From positions 489,130-553,129 of the forward strand of contig JXCB02000001.1 of the NCBI GenBank assembly GCA_000828075.3: DNA of 64,000 nucleotides. Reading direction: 5' to 3'. The notes below the pieces were generated by a model. That model had not been told where the DNA came from, did no database searches, and was given only the letters and a program-made list of their open reading frames with translations. The translations under genes were made by a program, and so were the position numbers. This DNA comes from Tolypothrix campylonemoides VB511288. GTDB taxonomy: Bacteria; Cyanobacteriota; Cyanobacteriia; Cyanobacteriales; Nostocaceae. Of the stretch, positions 37,709 to 46,356 are shown one piece after another. The stretch's first letter is position 1, and each line of letters opens with the position of its first letter.

Positions 37709-39199
37709 ATGAATCAAAAAAGAGAACAAGATTTGGTTGAGAAGATTATCACAGGAATTCCTGGATTTGACATATTATCTGAAGGAGGATTGCCGGCTGG
37801 TCGGGTAACATTGGTCGTTGGCACCGCAGGCGCTGGTAAGACTGTATTTGCATCTCAGTATCTTGCTGAGGGAATTAGACGGGGTGAGAATGGGGTGTTT
37901 GTCACCTTTGAAGAACCTCCTGGGCGTATACGGAAAAATATGCGGAGTTTTGGGTGGGATATCCCCCAATGGGAGGAAGAAGGCAAATGGGCGTTTGTGG
38001 ATGCGTCTGGTCAACCTGGCGAAAAGCCTTTAATTAGTGGAGAATACGACTTCGATTCTTTAGTTGCTCGCATTAAGTATGCCATCAATCAGGTGAACGC
38101 AGTGCGAGTCTCAATGGATTGCCTGAGCGCAATTTTTACGTATTTGCATGATAAAGCTCAAATCCGCAATGATCTATTCATGATTGCTTCGGTACTGGGA
38201 CAAATTGAAAGTACGGTTGTTGTGACATCGGAGCGCTCTCAAGAATATGGTGAGATTAGCACTTACGGTGTTGAGGAGTTTGTTGCTGACAATGTCATTA
38301 TCCTACGGAATGCGATCGCTCAGGAGAAACGCCGACGGACTATAGAAATTCTTAAGTATAGAGGTAGTTCTCATAAACAGGGAGAATTTCCTTTTTCTAT
38401 CCTTTCTGACAAAGGGATAGTGATAATTCCCCTCGCCACAGCCGAGACAGAAGAGGGCGGTAGTTCTGATACCCGCATCACCTCTGGCATTGCGGAACTA
38501 GATGCTATGTGTAACGGTGGTTTCTTCGCTAATTCTATTATCTTAGTGTCAGGAGCTACAGGTACAGGTAAAACTTTGCTATCAACCCAGTTTCTTGCTG
38601 CTGGAGTCAATAATAACGAACGCTGCATACTGTTTGCTTCCGAGGAAAACCGAGAACTGATATTTAGAAATGCGCTGAATTGGAGTGTTGACTTCCGGCA
38701 AATGGAACGAGATGGGAAATTGCGAGTCGTATGTCGCTACCCAGAGACAAATCCCCTGGAGTACCACTTGATTAGAATGCAAGAGATCATCGAGGAATTT
38801 CAACCAAATCGGGTCGCAATTGATAGTCTATCAGCATTGGAGTGGGCTTCTAACACTCAAGGGTTTCGGCAATTTCTTGTTGGTCTTAATTCAATGGTCA
38901 GACAACAGAGAATTACAGCACTGTATACCTCCACAACCCCGATGACACTTGTCAACGGCACCTCGACTTCAGAGGCGCATATCTCTACAACGACTGATGT
39001 CATTATATTACTACGCTATGTTGAGGTGTATGGGGAAATTCGCCGGGGAATAACGGTTATTAAAATGCGCGGTTCACAGCATGATAAGCAAATCCGAGAG
39101 TTTACGATTGACAATCAGGGTATGCACATTGGCGAACCCTTACGTAATATTATGGGTATTCTTGCAGGTAATCCGGTATCTATAGAACTAAGTGAATGA
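37709..39199 (+). CDS. kaiC: KaiC-like circadian clock ATPase
   Basis: A 496-residue double-RecA protein. The CI domain has Walker A GTAGAGKT and catalytic FEE; the CII domain has GATGTGKT and SEE. The two autophosphorylation residues of KaiC are conserved as S426-T427 (HISTTTD). Compared with standard KaiC (about 519 residues), the C-terminus is short and stops just after the IMGILAGNPVSI region, so most of the KaiA-binding tail is missing. This fits the lack of a kaiA neighbour and suggests KaiA-independent behaviour as in KaiC2/KaiC3-type homologues. It is most likely co-transcribed with kaiB and the kinase. Confidence 0.9.
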   Translation: MNQKREQDLVEKIITGIPGFDILSEGGLPAGRVTLVVGTAGAGKTVFASQYLAEGIRRGENGVFVTFEEPPGRIRKNMRSFGWDIPQWEEEGKWAFVDASGQPGEKPLISGEYDFDSLVARIKYAINQVNAVRVSMDCLSAIFTYLHDKAQIRNDLFMIASVLGQIESTVVVTSERSQEYGEISTYGVEEFVADNVIILRNAIAQEKRRRTIEILKYRGSSHKQGEFPFSILSDKGIVIIPLATAETEEGGSSDTRITSGIAELDAMCNGGFFANSIILVSGATGTGKTLLSTQFLAAGVNNNERCILFASEENRELIFRNALNWSVDFRQMERDGKLRVVCRYPETNPLEYHLIRMQEIIEEFQPNRVAIDSLSALEWASNTQGFRQFLVGLNSMVRQQRITALYTSTTPMTLVNGTSTSEAHISTTTDVIILLRYVEVYGEIRRGITVIKMRGSQHDKQIREFTIDNQGMHIGEPLRNIMGILAGNPVSIELSE

Positions 39200-39328
39200 G
39201 AGCGTCTGACAATCTCTTTCCACGGGGAGAATGAGAAACATAAGCCTTTGGGTGATATGAAGCCGAAACAATAAGTATTAATATTTGTTCATAATAATCA
39301 CCCGTCTATTAAGACCAGTTTAAAAAAA

Positions 39329-41326
39329 GTGGATGATAAATGCACCATTTTATTTTTATTTACCTCCCCCCAATCTACAGAACATATTCTGGCTTTGTTG
39401 AATGGGGCTGGTTTTGCAGTCAACTATCAGTGTGTGGCTACACAAGCTGATTACTTGAATTATCTCAATCCTAATTGGGATGCGATCGTTGCTGAGTACA
39501 GCTTAAATGATTTGGATGCCTTGGAGGCATTGCACACAATGCAAGCACAAGGGTTGAATATCCCTTTTGTGATTGTTAATGGCACTGATCGGGCATCGCT
39601 TGCTGTAAATTGTATCAAGGCAGGAGCAGCGGACTATTTACCTAAAGGTGAACTGGTACGGCTGCCCCAAGTTATTAAACAAGCACTTGCTAAGAAAACA
39701 CAACAGTCAGAATTAGATAAGAAAGATTTAGAACAACGGCTACAAGTACAAACGGCAGAACTCAGAAGACAAAAAGATCGTTCCCAACAAGTCGAAGCGG
39801 CACTGGAAAGGATTTCGGTGCAGTTGCAAACGCTAATTACTAAAAATGCTGACGGCATTGTCGTCGTGGATCGGCAAGGTATAGTACGTTTTATCAACCC
39901 AGCAGCACTAAAGCTGTTTGGTTGCAAGCAAGAAGAGCTATTGGGTGAATTGTTTGGCTTTCCTGTTGTTGGTAGTGATAATACAGAGGTTGATATTTAT
40001 TCATATAATAGAGAAAGCACGGCAGCAAACGGTAGTTTGGAAAAAATTGCCCAAATGCGCGTGGTAGAAATTGAGTGGCAAGGAGAAACCGCTTATCTTG
40101 TTTCCCTAAGAGATATCACGGAACGCAGGCGAGTGGAACAAGAGCGAAATAAACTTTTGGAACAGGCTCAAGCCGCCAACCGCATCAAAGATGAGTTTCT
40201 CGCTATCCTTTCTCATGAATTGCGCACACCCTTGAATCCAATATTGGGATGGGTGAAACTTTTACGTAGTGGCAAGCTTGATGCAAATAAGACAAATCAG
40301 GCTTTGGAAACTATCGAGCGTAACGCTAGCTTACAGGTACAACTTATTAATGACTTGCTTTCAGTGTCTAAGATTTTGCGCGGTAAGTTAACTCTCCATC
40401 CAATTGCTGTTGACCTGCAAACCACAATTGCTGCTGCTATGGAAAGTGTGTCTCTTGCTGCTCAAGCTAAGTCAATTAAGATCACGACTGTATTTGATAG
40501 GAATGTGGGACTCGTTTTCGGTGATCCCAAACGATTGCAGCAAGTCATCTGGAATCTACTTTCTAATGCTGTTAAATTTACACCTTTCAGGGGAGAGGTC
40601 ACAGTTCGCTTAGAAACGGTTGACTCATACGCTCAGATTCAAGTTATCGATACAGGTAAAGGGATTAAACCAGATTTTTTACCTTATGTATTTGATTACT
40701 TCCGTCAACAAGATAGTAGCTACTCCAGAAAGTTTGGCGGACTAGGATTAGGTCTTCCTCTTGTCCGCCACTTGGTTGAACTGCATGGCGGAACCGTCCG
40801 AGCAGAAAGTTTTGGTGAAGGAAAGGGAGCATGTTTTACTGTTAGGCTTCCTCTGATGGGTGAGTCCTCGATGACAATTGAAGCTGAGACTCAAAAAGAT
40901 GGTAATAGCCCAGATCTGACTGGAGTGCGGGTGCTGGTTGTGGATGATGAACCAGATAACCGTAATTTTCTGGTTTTCCTACTAGAAGCTTATGGGGCTT
41001 CTGTACGTGCAGCAGCTTCAGGACACGAAGCACTTTCATCACTGGTTGAAGAACAGCCAGATTTGCTGGTGAGTGACATTGGAATGCCAGAAATGGACGG
41101 CTATACGCTGATTCGTGAAATCAGATCTTTACCAGCAGAACAAGGTGGAGACATTCCAGCGATCGCCCTCACTGCTTATGCAGCCCAGGCTGCTCAACAA
41201 CAAGCATTAGGGAGTGGTTTCACGCTTCATGTTCCCAAGCCAGTCGAGCCAGTTCTGTTGGCGACAGCTATTGCAAACTTAGTTGAAAAATCGGAACCGC
41301 AGATGCACGTAGATGCACGCAGATAA
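39329..41326 (+). CDS. hybrid sensor histidine kinase (pseudo-receiver, PAS, HK, receiver)
   Basis: A 665-residue soluble hybrid kinase. Residues 1-120 are receiver-like but the phospho-acceptor position reads VAEYSLND, so it is probably a pseudo-receiver. A coiled coil (about 120-165) and a PAS domain (about 165-265) follow, then HisKA with H296 (SHELRTPLN), the ATPase domain (NLLSNAVKFT, DTGKGI, GLGLGL) and a C-terminal receiver with D583 (VSDIGMPEMDG). The start is a GTG at 39329; no in-frame ATG lies near. A kinase at the end of a kaiB-kaiC operon is the arrangement of accessory clock output modules (compare SasA), so it may read out this KaiC. Confidence 0.85.
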   Translation: MDDKCTILFLFTSPQSTEHILALLNGAGFAVNYQCVATQADYLNYLNPNWDAIVAEYSLNDLDALEALHTMQAQGLNIPFVIVNGTDRASLAVNCIKAGAADYLPKGELVRLPQVIKQALAKKTQQSELDKKDLEQRLQVQTAELRRQKDRSQQVEAALERISVQLQTLITKNADGIVVVDRQGIVRFINPAALKLFGCKQEELLGELFGFPVVGSDNTEVDIYSYNRESTAANGSLEKIAQMRVVEIEWQGETAYLVSLRDITERRRVEQERNKLLEQAQAANRIKDEFLAILSHELRTPLNPILGWVKLLRSGKLDANKTNQALETIERNASLQVQLINDLLSVSKILRGKLTLHPIAVDLQTTIAAAMESVSLAAQAKSIKITTVFDRNVGLVFGDPKRLQQVIWNLLSNAVKFTPFRGEVTVRLETVDSYAQIQVIDTGKGIKPDFLPYVFDYFRQQDSSYSRKFGGLGLGLPLVRHLVELHGGTVRAESFGEGKGACFTVRLPLMGESSMTIEAETQKDGNSPDLTGVRVLVVDDEPDNRNFLVFLLEAYGASVRAAASGHEALSSLVEEQPDLLVSDIGMPEMDGYTLIREIRSLPAEQGGDIPAIALTAYAAQAAQQQALGSGFTLHVPKPVEPVLLATAIANLVEKSEPQMHVDARR

Positions 41327-41337
41327 TCACTAAGCCC

Positions 41338-41500
41338 CTGCCTTGTGGCGGGTTTTATTGGCAACCAGCCGTTCTTCGTACAGTTTGAGCGTTTGATGAT
41401 CCTGCTCATTCATCTGGTACAGATCCGGCTCTTGTTGGTGGGTGTATGCATTGCGATCGTAATTAACATTTCTAGCCGCAACTCGAGTAGCCTTGTTTAA
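41338..41500 (-). pseudogene. C-terminal fragment of a DUF2382 stress protein
   Basis: An open frame without start reads QTLKLYEERLVANKTRHKAG and ends at a TAG at about 41338. LYEERLVxNKTRxKxG is the opening block of the DUF2382 (YsnF/AvaK-type) domain, which normally continues for about 100 more residues. It is truncated just after the motif and joins a receiver fragment. I read it as a gene remnant. Confidence 0.4.
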
Positions 41501-41727
41501 ACGCTTGAGCTTAACGCTGCTGCTACTTGGTCAGCTAGTGTATAAGGATTGAAGGGTTTAGTCACAGGTAGTTCAGTAAGCAGGCGGCTAGCAGCACGCC
41601 CCCTAGCTGTTAGCAAAATAACAGGGATATGCCTAGTTGCCGGATTCACCTGTAGTTGTTGAAAGGTAGTCGGACCATCCATATCAGGCATCATGACATC
41701 TAGAAGGTTGACACTCGACCCTACCAA
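41497..41727 (-). pseudogene. C-terminal half of a receiver domain
   Basis: A 76-residue frame containing LLDVMMPDMDGP, HIPVILLTA and VTKPFNPYTLADQVAAAL: the phospho-Asp block, Thr block and Lys block of a response regulator. The first 50 residues of the receiver fold, including the acidic pair, are absent upstream. It is therefore a broken response-regulator gene. Confidence 0.6.
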
Positions 41728-42570
41728 ACTGCCTGTGGAGGTATCGTTACCGGGGACAAGCGATGTCGAATTGTAAGTCTAGGTGCGACCAATGAAGCAG
41801 GAAATTTCTTCAAAGCGATTTGGAGAAGCCCCATCCTCAGCCGCAAGGCAGGATGGGGAGAATGTCACTGATTATAAACAGATCCACGAGCTTTACTTTA
41901 CCAAAAGTACTTCAATAACGGCACAGCAATGATCGCCACATTCTTTGTTGATCGCTTTGGCAGATGATTCCCAAAGCGAGATAACGAGTGCCAAATCCAT
42001 CGAAGCGCTGCGTGCTGATATTCAGGAGCTCGTTTTGGTTCAACCCCAAGTTGTTCTGCCGCTTTTAGAAAGGCATCTGGAGCTGGTTTTCCGGCTAGAG
42101 TTATTAGAATTCCGTCGTATTCACGTTAACTGTACTTTTACAGATCCAAAGTTAACTCAACCATAAGTTAGATTTGCAATCTTCAATTTACAATCGCTTT
42201 TTAGGTAGAAATTAGGAAGTAGAGAAAGTATCATATATCCAGATATAATTTAACAGCAAATACTAATAATATTAACTGGAATAGTAACTAATGAAAAAAA
42301 TAAGAATGAGTTAATTAATATTAATTTATATTTAAAATATATTAAAAATTAGGAATTTGAAGAGGCGATCGCAACATCAAACATTAAACGATCGTTGGCA
42401 TAGCGTGGTTGAGAACTAGAACAAAGAAAATCACGCTTCAGTGACTAGAAAGGAGGAACCTTTGTGAAACTGATGAATTTTTTCTAAGAAATAAATTATC
42501 TGTCGTTCCCTTTTTTATTAAGGAAAAAGTGTTATTTCCTAACTCTATCGCAAGACAGACTAAGACTATT
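41728..42570. other. degenerate AT-rich region with hairpin and HAD remnant
   Basis: No intact gene. It includes a CCCCATCCT / AGGATGGGG hairpin at 41829-41858 followed by AGAATGTCACTG, much like the hairpin plus AGTATGTCAC at 55828-55864 beside the TnpB element. On the minus strand 42034-42098 reads AGKPAPDAFLKAAEQLGVEP, a HAD phosphatase (beta-phosphoglucomutase-like) fragment. Bases 42200-42370 are extremely AT-rich. Confidence 0.4.
42034..42098 (-). pseudogene. HAD-family hydrolase fragment
   Basis: About 22 codons match the GKPAPDxFLxAAExLGVxP block of HAD phosphatases of the beta-phosphoglucomutase type. Nothing of the remaining domain is recognisable on either side. A relic in a decayed region. 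Confidence 0.35.
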
Positions 42571-43183
42571 GCAGGACGGCGAAAATAACTGACCAGCTTA
42601 AGCAGTGTCAGGGTAGCCCAAAAATTTCCAAACGAACGGTTTTGCCAAAGTGCGATTGAAGTAATCAATAAAATTCAAAATTTGTTGTTTGAGGTCGTTA
42701 GTGGAAGTAAAGTTGCCGCGTCGAAGTAAGCGACGCACCAAAATACTGAACCAACACTCAATTTGATTCAGCCATGAGGAGTGCTTTGGAGTATAAACAA
42801 AGCGAATTCTGTGAGCTGTATCGGTCAAAAACGCTGCACGTGATTCCATTGAATGCAGAATACCTGATTTTCCTTTAACTCCCAAATCAACGTCAATGCC
42901 ACAGCAAGTTGCGATTAATCTCACTAGTACACGACGGCGGAAATAAAGCTACCATTCACTCATCAGCGAAAAGCCTACATAATCAGCCTTTTGACTTTTG
43001 ACTTTTGACTTTTGACTTCAGCGCAGCGGTACTAGCGACTCGGACTTGTGAGTATTGATGATAAGGCGATCGCACTTGCATAAGGTTGCGGCATTACTCC
43101 TCTCGCCGATTTGTTTGTATTATTTGAGCTTATCAGTGTTTGATAACACTCAAAACACTGGTTAGTTATTTCCGCCGTCCTGC
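42571..43183 (-). mobile_element. remnant of an IS630-type insertion sequence with a nested element
   Basis: The left end GCAGGACGGCGAAAATAACT (42571-42590) matches, inverted and with one mismatch, the right end AGTTATTTCCGCCGTCCTGC (43164-43183). Between them lie the C-terminal part of an IS630 transposase and a second element whose own left end (42923-42946) is almost the same terminal sequence. The internal N-terminal half of the transposase is missing, so it is not autonomous. Confidence 0.55.
42598..42924 (-). pseudogene. IS630 family transposase, C-terminal part
   Basis: The 108 residues contain [19 protein letters not shown] and [14 protein letters not shown], the last catalytic region (Asn-x-x-Glu of the DDE triad) and C-terminus of IS630/Tc1-mariner transposases. 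The ORF is cut on its N-terminal side at about 42924, exactly where the terminal repeat of another element begins, so it was broken by insertion or rearrangement. Confidence 0.75.
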
Positions 43184-43189
43184 ACTAGT
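42923..43189. repeat. 267 bp MITE-like element inserted in the IS630 transposase
   Basis: The ends ACTAGTACACGACGGCGG (42923 on) and CCGCCGTCCTGCACTAGT (ending 43189) are inverted repeats extending about 24 bases with two mismatches. The interior includes four copies of TTTTGAC (42989-43016) and no gene. A TA within ACTAGT fits the TA target of IS630-like elements. Confidence 0.5.
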
Positions 43190-43250
43190 AAGTAACCAAA
43201 ATGGTCAATAACGGTGGTTCAGTCTTTCATTGTAATCAATAATCAACAAC

Positions 43251-43505
43251 CAACAAAGATGTGCCACGCGAGAAATGGGCTACAGCCATACTCACTATCC
43301 CAAATAGAAATCGGTGTTGCTGGCAAATGTTCACACACCTGCTGAGCATTGCCACGCTGGTTTCCCTATTGGGCTTTCGCAACTGGTTATACGTTCGTGC
43401 CGCAACGGTAATGCCCAAGTGCCAGAATCTTCTGGTATTCAATCAATTATACACCAACCACCAATGGTGATTGGTCGATTTCCTGGCACCGCAGTACTGC
43501 TATGC
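43251..43505 (-). pseudogene. DDE transposase fragment with frameshift
   Basis: The minus strand reads IPEDSGTWALPLRHERITS in one frame and then VCEHLPATPISIWDSEYGC in the next, after a single frameshift. These are consecutive conserved blocks of a family of cyanobacterial DDE transposases (IS701/IS4-like). Both ends are missing. It is unrelated to the IS630 fragment next to it. Confidence 0.5.
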
Positions 43506-43547
43506 TCTATCTTGAAAATAAAGCAGATCTCATGGCTATACAATTCA

Positions 43548-43895
43548 CTACTTATCACCCAGTAACACTTCAAGTTCTGCTCTTAGAGCCTTAATATCCG
43601 CAACCCTTGCCACCAATAAGTTATCACTACCTGCGTCAATTAAACGGGATTTCCAATAGCAAATACTCTCGGAATTATTTATCCAAAAATCAATCACAGT
43701 ACCTACAACTTCATCCATATCCCAATTCCATTTTTTCGGTAATGGTTCTACAGATTTGATGAAAGCATCAAGTGTACACTTATGATTCCCCAAGTATTCC
43801 ACGCCTCGATACTGTGGTTTTTGTAGATTCTGCTGTTGGTGACTGAAAAAATCCAAAACTGGAGATACGCCTACGATGTCGAAAATGTATTTCAT
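43548..43895 (-). CDS. hypothetical protein
   Basis: A 115-residue soluble protein beginning MKYIFDIVGVSPVLDFFSHQ, with a C-terminal helical segment (VADIKALRAELEVLL). The ATG at 43895 has a perfect GGAGGA six bases ahead, which decides the start over an upstream ATG at 43931. I recognise no domain. It could belong to the group of small conserved cyanobacterial proteins near mobile DNA. Confidence 0.65.
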   Translation of the reverse strand: MKYIFDIVGVSPVLDFFSHQQQNLQKPQYRGVEYLGNHKCTLDAFIKSVEPLPKKWNWDMDEVVGTVIDFWINNSESICYWKSRLIDAGSDNLLVARVADIKALRAELEVLLGDK

Positions 43896-44035
43896 TCCAC
43901 TCCTCCAAGTTGTTACATGAGTTTTCTTCAAATAAGAGGTTTTAAAAATTGTTATTTTCTAAAACGCTCTTGAATGACATCTGAAAAAAGTTCTATCTGA
44001 GCCTATGTCATAGGTAATAAAATTCAAACAAATTG

Positions 44036-44104
44036 GCACTGAAGCATTTTGAGTGCTAAGTTTTTTCCATAAAAGAGTTAGCACTGAAGTGCATTGAGTG
44101 CTAA
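44036..44104. repeat. two direct copies of a 25 bp palindromic repeat
   Basis: GCACTGAAGCATTTTGAGTG at 44036 and GCACTGAAGTGCATTGAGTG at 44081, each followed by CTAA, are near-identical palindromic units. They lie in the 263-base gap between the hypothetical gene and the DMT transporter. Confidence 0.6.
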
Positions 44105-44158
44105 AGTTTATAGAGGTATTTCTCTTAAATTATTAAAGAATTTCGCATAAGAAAAGAG

Positions 44159-45103
44159 ATGGATATTATTTTTAATAATTATTTAAAATTGGGTGCGACA
44201 AATTTTAAAGGTGAAATAGCAGCTTTGTCTGCTGCCTGTTTGTGGGCTGGGGCATCGGTGATATATAGGCGCTTGGGGGAGCGTATTCCGCCATTGCAAC
44301 TCAACTTGATAAAAGGGATGGTTGCGATCGCTTTCCTTTTGCTTACCATCTTCATCAAGGGTGAATTTTTTCCCAACATTTCACCACTTCCCCTTTGTTT
44401 GCTGCTTCTCAGCGGCGTTGTGGGCATTGGCTTAGGCGATACAGCCTTCTTGGCAGCTTTAAATTTTTTAGGCGCGCGTCGTGCCTTGCTTATAGGAACC
44501 CTTGCACCACCAATGACGGCAGTATTAGCGCTTATTTTTCTCCAAGAGCAGTTAAACGCTAATGCTTGGTGTGGCATTTTGCTCACCATTTTAGGAGTTG
44601 CCTGGGTGGTGACAGAACGCACTCCCGATACAGATACTTCTAATGATACTTCTAGAATGCAATTATGGCGGGGACTTGGCTTTGGTCTGATAACGGTCAC
44701 CACAAATGCTATAGGTACTGTTCTGGCTCGTGCAGCATTGGTAAATACCAGTATTAGCCCCTTGTGGGCAGCCTTGTTGCGGTTAATTGCAGCCGTATTG
44801 ATTCTCCTTATATTGCTACCCTTGGGCAGGCAACAAGGTCGTTTTAAGTTAAAAACATTACATTCACCAAAAGTCGTTCTAGCGGCTATCTTTGCTGCTT
44901 TTTGTGGGACTTATTTAGGAATTTGGTTGCAACAGACAGCGATTAAATTAACTGCTGCGGGAATTGCCTTAACTTTGTTGCAAACTAGCCCGTTATTTGT
45001 TATACCAATTTCTATTACGATAGGTGAAAAAGTCAGTTTGAGGGCGATCGCTGGTGTTGTGATTGCGATCGCTGGGGTTGGATTGCTTTTCTATTTACGC
45101 TAG
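44159..45103 (+). CDS. DMT superfamily (EamA) transporter
   Basis: A 314-residue integral membrane protein with about ten hydrophobic helices in two repeated halves (EamA domains; AALSAACLWAGASVIYRR and ALLRLIAAVLILLILLP as the two starts). It belongs to the drug/metabolite transporter family. These export amino acids, nucleotides or toxic metabolites; the substrate here cannot be told. It is a single gene; the ATG is preceded by AAGAG at very short spacing. Confidence 0.85.
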   Translation: MDIIFNNYLKLGATNFKGEIAALSAACLWAGASVIYRRLGERIPPLQLNLIKGMVAIAFLLLTIFIKGEFFPNISPLPLCLLLLSGVVGIGLGDTAFLAALNFLGARRALLIGTLAPPMTAVLALIFLQEQLNANAWCGILLTILGVAWVVTERTPDTDTSNDTSRMQLWRGLGFGLITVTTNAIGTVLARAALVNTSISPLWAALLRLIAAVLILLILLPLGRQQGRFKLKTLHSPKVVLAAIFAAFCGTYLGIWLQQTAIKLTAAGIALTLLQTSPLFVIPISITIGEKVSLRAIAGVVIAIAGVGLLFYLR

Positions 45104-45127
45104 CTAGAGTAAATTAGATGGTCTGAA

Positions 45128-45433
45128 TCAACTGGTTCTGCGAAGGAGTCGGAAATAACTGCATATCAACTTACCTGAATCATTTTTCTCAAATGGCACA
45201 ACAGTTCCATCTTTTTCAACTTTAATTTGCTCAAGACAGTTATAGACTTCAATAGGTCTTTTAATTCCATCTACACTCACGGCAGCCCTATATTCCCAAT
45301 AATTTTTGGCGCTACGTTTGATAGTGAGAATGCAAATTCTATGACCTTGATAATTTCGACAGACAGATGCTTCAGCAGGTAAAGTTACTAATGAAAAAAG
45401 TATTAATAGCAGTACTAAAGCAATATATTTCAT
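45128..45433 (-). CDS. small secreted hypothetical protein
   Basis: A 101-residue protein with a clear signal peptide (hydrophobic core at 3-17, cleavage near AEA-S at about 22). The mature part has four cysteines, which could form disulfides in the periplasm. I recognise no domain. It converges with the DMT transporter gene. Confidence 0.65.
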   Translation of the reverse strand: MKYIALVLLLILFSLVTLPAEASVCRNYQGHRICILTIKRSAKNYWEYRAAVSVDGIKRPIEVYNCLEQIKVEKDGTVVPFEKNDSGKLICSYFRLLRRTS

Positions 45434-45501
45434 TATACTTATATCAATAAAATTAGCGTTTCCAAGAAGTTTAGTTATTTGTCCAACCGAAAAACTAAAA
45501 A

Positions 45502-46356
45502 CTATTTTCTTTTAGGAATCACATATCTTATTCCACCTTTAGCACCAACACTATCATTTTTGTAACGAGGGATAATATGAATACTAGCATGCATCATATT
45601 TTGACCTGCATCTCGATTGATGTTCATTCCCACATTAAAACCATCGGGTTGAAATTCTTTACTAAGAATTTCTTGCACTCTGTTAACCATAAACCAACAA
45701 GCAGATTGTTCTTTAAACGGTAAATCAAAATAATTACTAACATGACGTTTTGGAATCACCAAAACATGACCTTTACTTACGGGATAACCATCAAATATAG
45801 CATAAGCAGTTGCTGACTCGGTTAGAATAGTTAGGTTTTTATGAGGGTTGCAAAATATGCAATTATTAGATGAGTTTCTTTGTAAGTTATAATGTGTATA
45901 CTCGTAAATTTCGCAATACTCATCTAAGTGAATTGATTTAAAAGGAAGTTTAACAATACACTGATATGTCGGTTTTTTATGGATGTAATGTTCTCTGAAC
46001 CCTTCTCTTTTTATATCTCTTCTCACTGCATAATACGCTTTACCTCCCGGCTTCAATAGGTTCGAGACTCCCATGAGAACATTAGCTTGTTCTTCAAGAA
46101 ATAAAACATTTAAAACATAAAAGCAAATTATTGTGTCAAATTTTTCCTGAGGGTATTGCGGGAAATAATAAGGGTCATAACCTGTAATATCAAATCCTTT
46201 TTGTTGCAATAATTTAACATCATTGCCAAAGCCACAACCAAAGTCTAGAACTTTACCTTGAAGCATATTCTTATCTAACAAAAACTGTGCAGGTACTGAT
46301 AGGTAAATTCTTTCTATTGCTGTAAGGTGGCTAAATTGATTTTTTTGCTTTTTCAT
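45502..46356 (-). CDS. SAM methyltransferase-HIT domain fusion protein
   Basis: A 284-residue fusion. Residues about 30-150 are a class I SAM-dependent methyltransferase (VLDFGCGFGNDV as the SAM-binding motif, LLKPGGKAYYAV). Residues about 160-275 are a HIT nucleotide-hydrolase/transferase domain, including a CIFC zinc-type start (CIFCNPH), PVSKGHVLVIPKRH and the motif H256-A-S258-I-H260. The canonical HIT motif is HxHxHxx, so the central His, which is the nucleophile, is Ser here. The fusion architecture is known in bacteria. The missing nucleophile makes classic HIT hydrolysis doubtful. Confidence 0.85.
   Translation of the reverse strand: MKKQKNQFSHLTAIERIYLSVPAQFLLDKNMLQGKVLDFGCGFGNDVKLLQQKGFDITGYDPYYFPQYPQEKFDTIICFYVLNVLFLEEQANVLMGVSNLLKPGGKAYYAVRRDIKREGFREHYIHKKPTYQCIVKLPFKSIHLDEYCEIYEYTHYNLQRNSSNNCIFCNPHKNLTILTESATAYAIFDGYPVSKGHVLVIPKRHVSNYFDLPFKEQSACWFMVNRVQEILSKEFQPDGFNVGMNINRDAGQNMMHASIHIIPRYKNDSVGAKGGIRYVIPKRK

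Noticed and set aside
44179-44703. Minus-strand 174-codon frame opposite the DMT transporter
   Set aside because: The plus strand encodes a clear ten-helix transporter; the reverse frame has no recognisable features.
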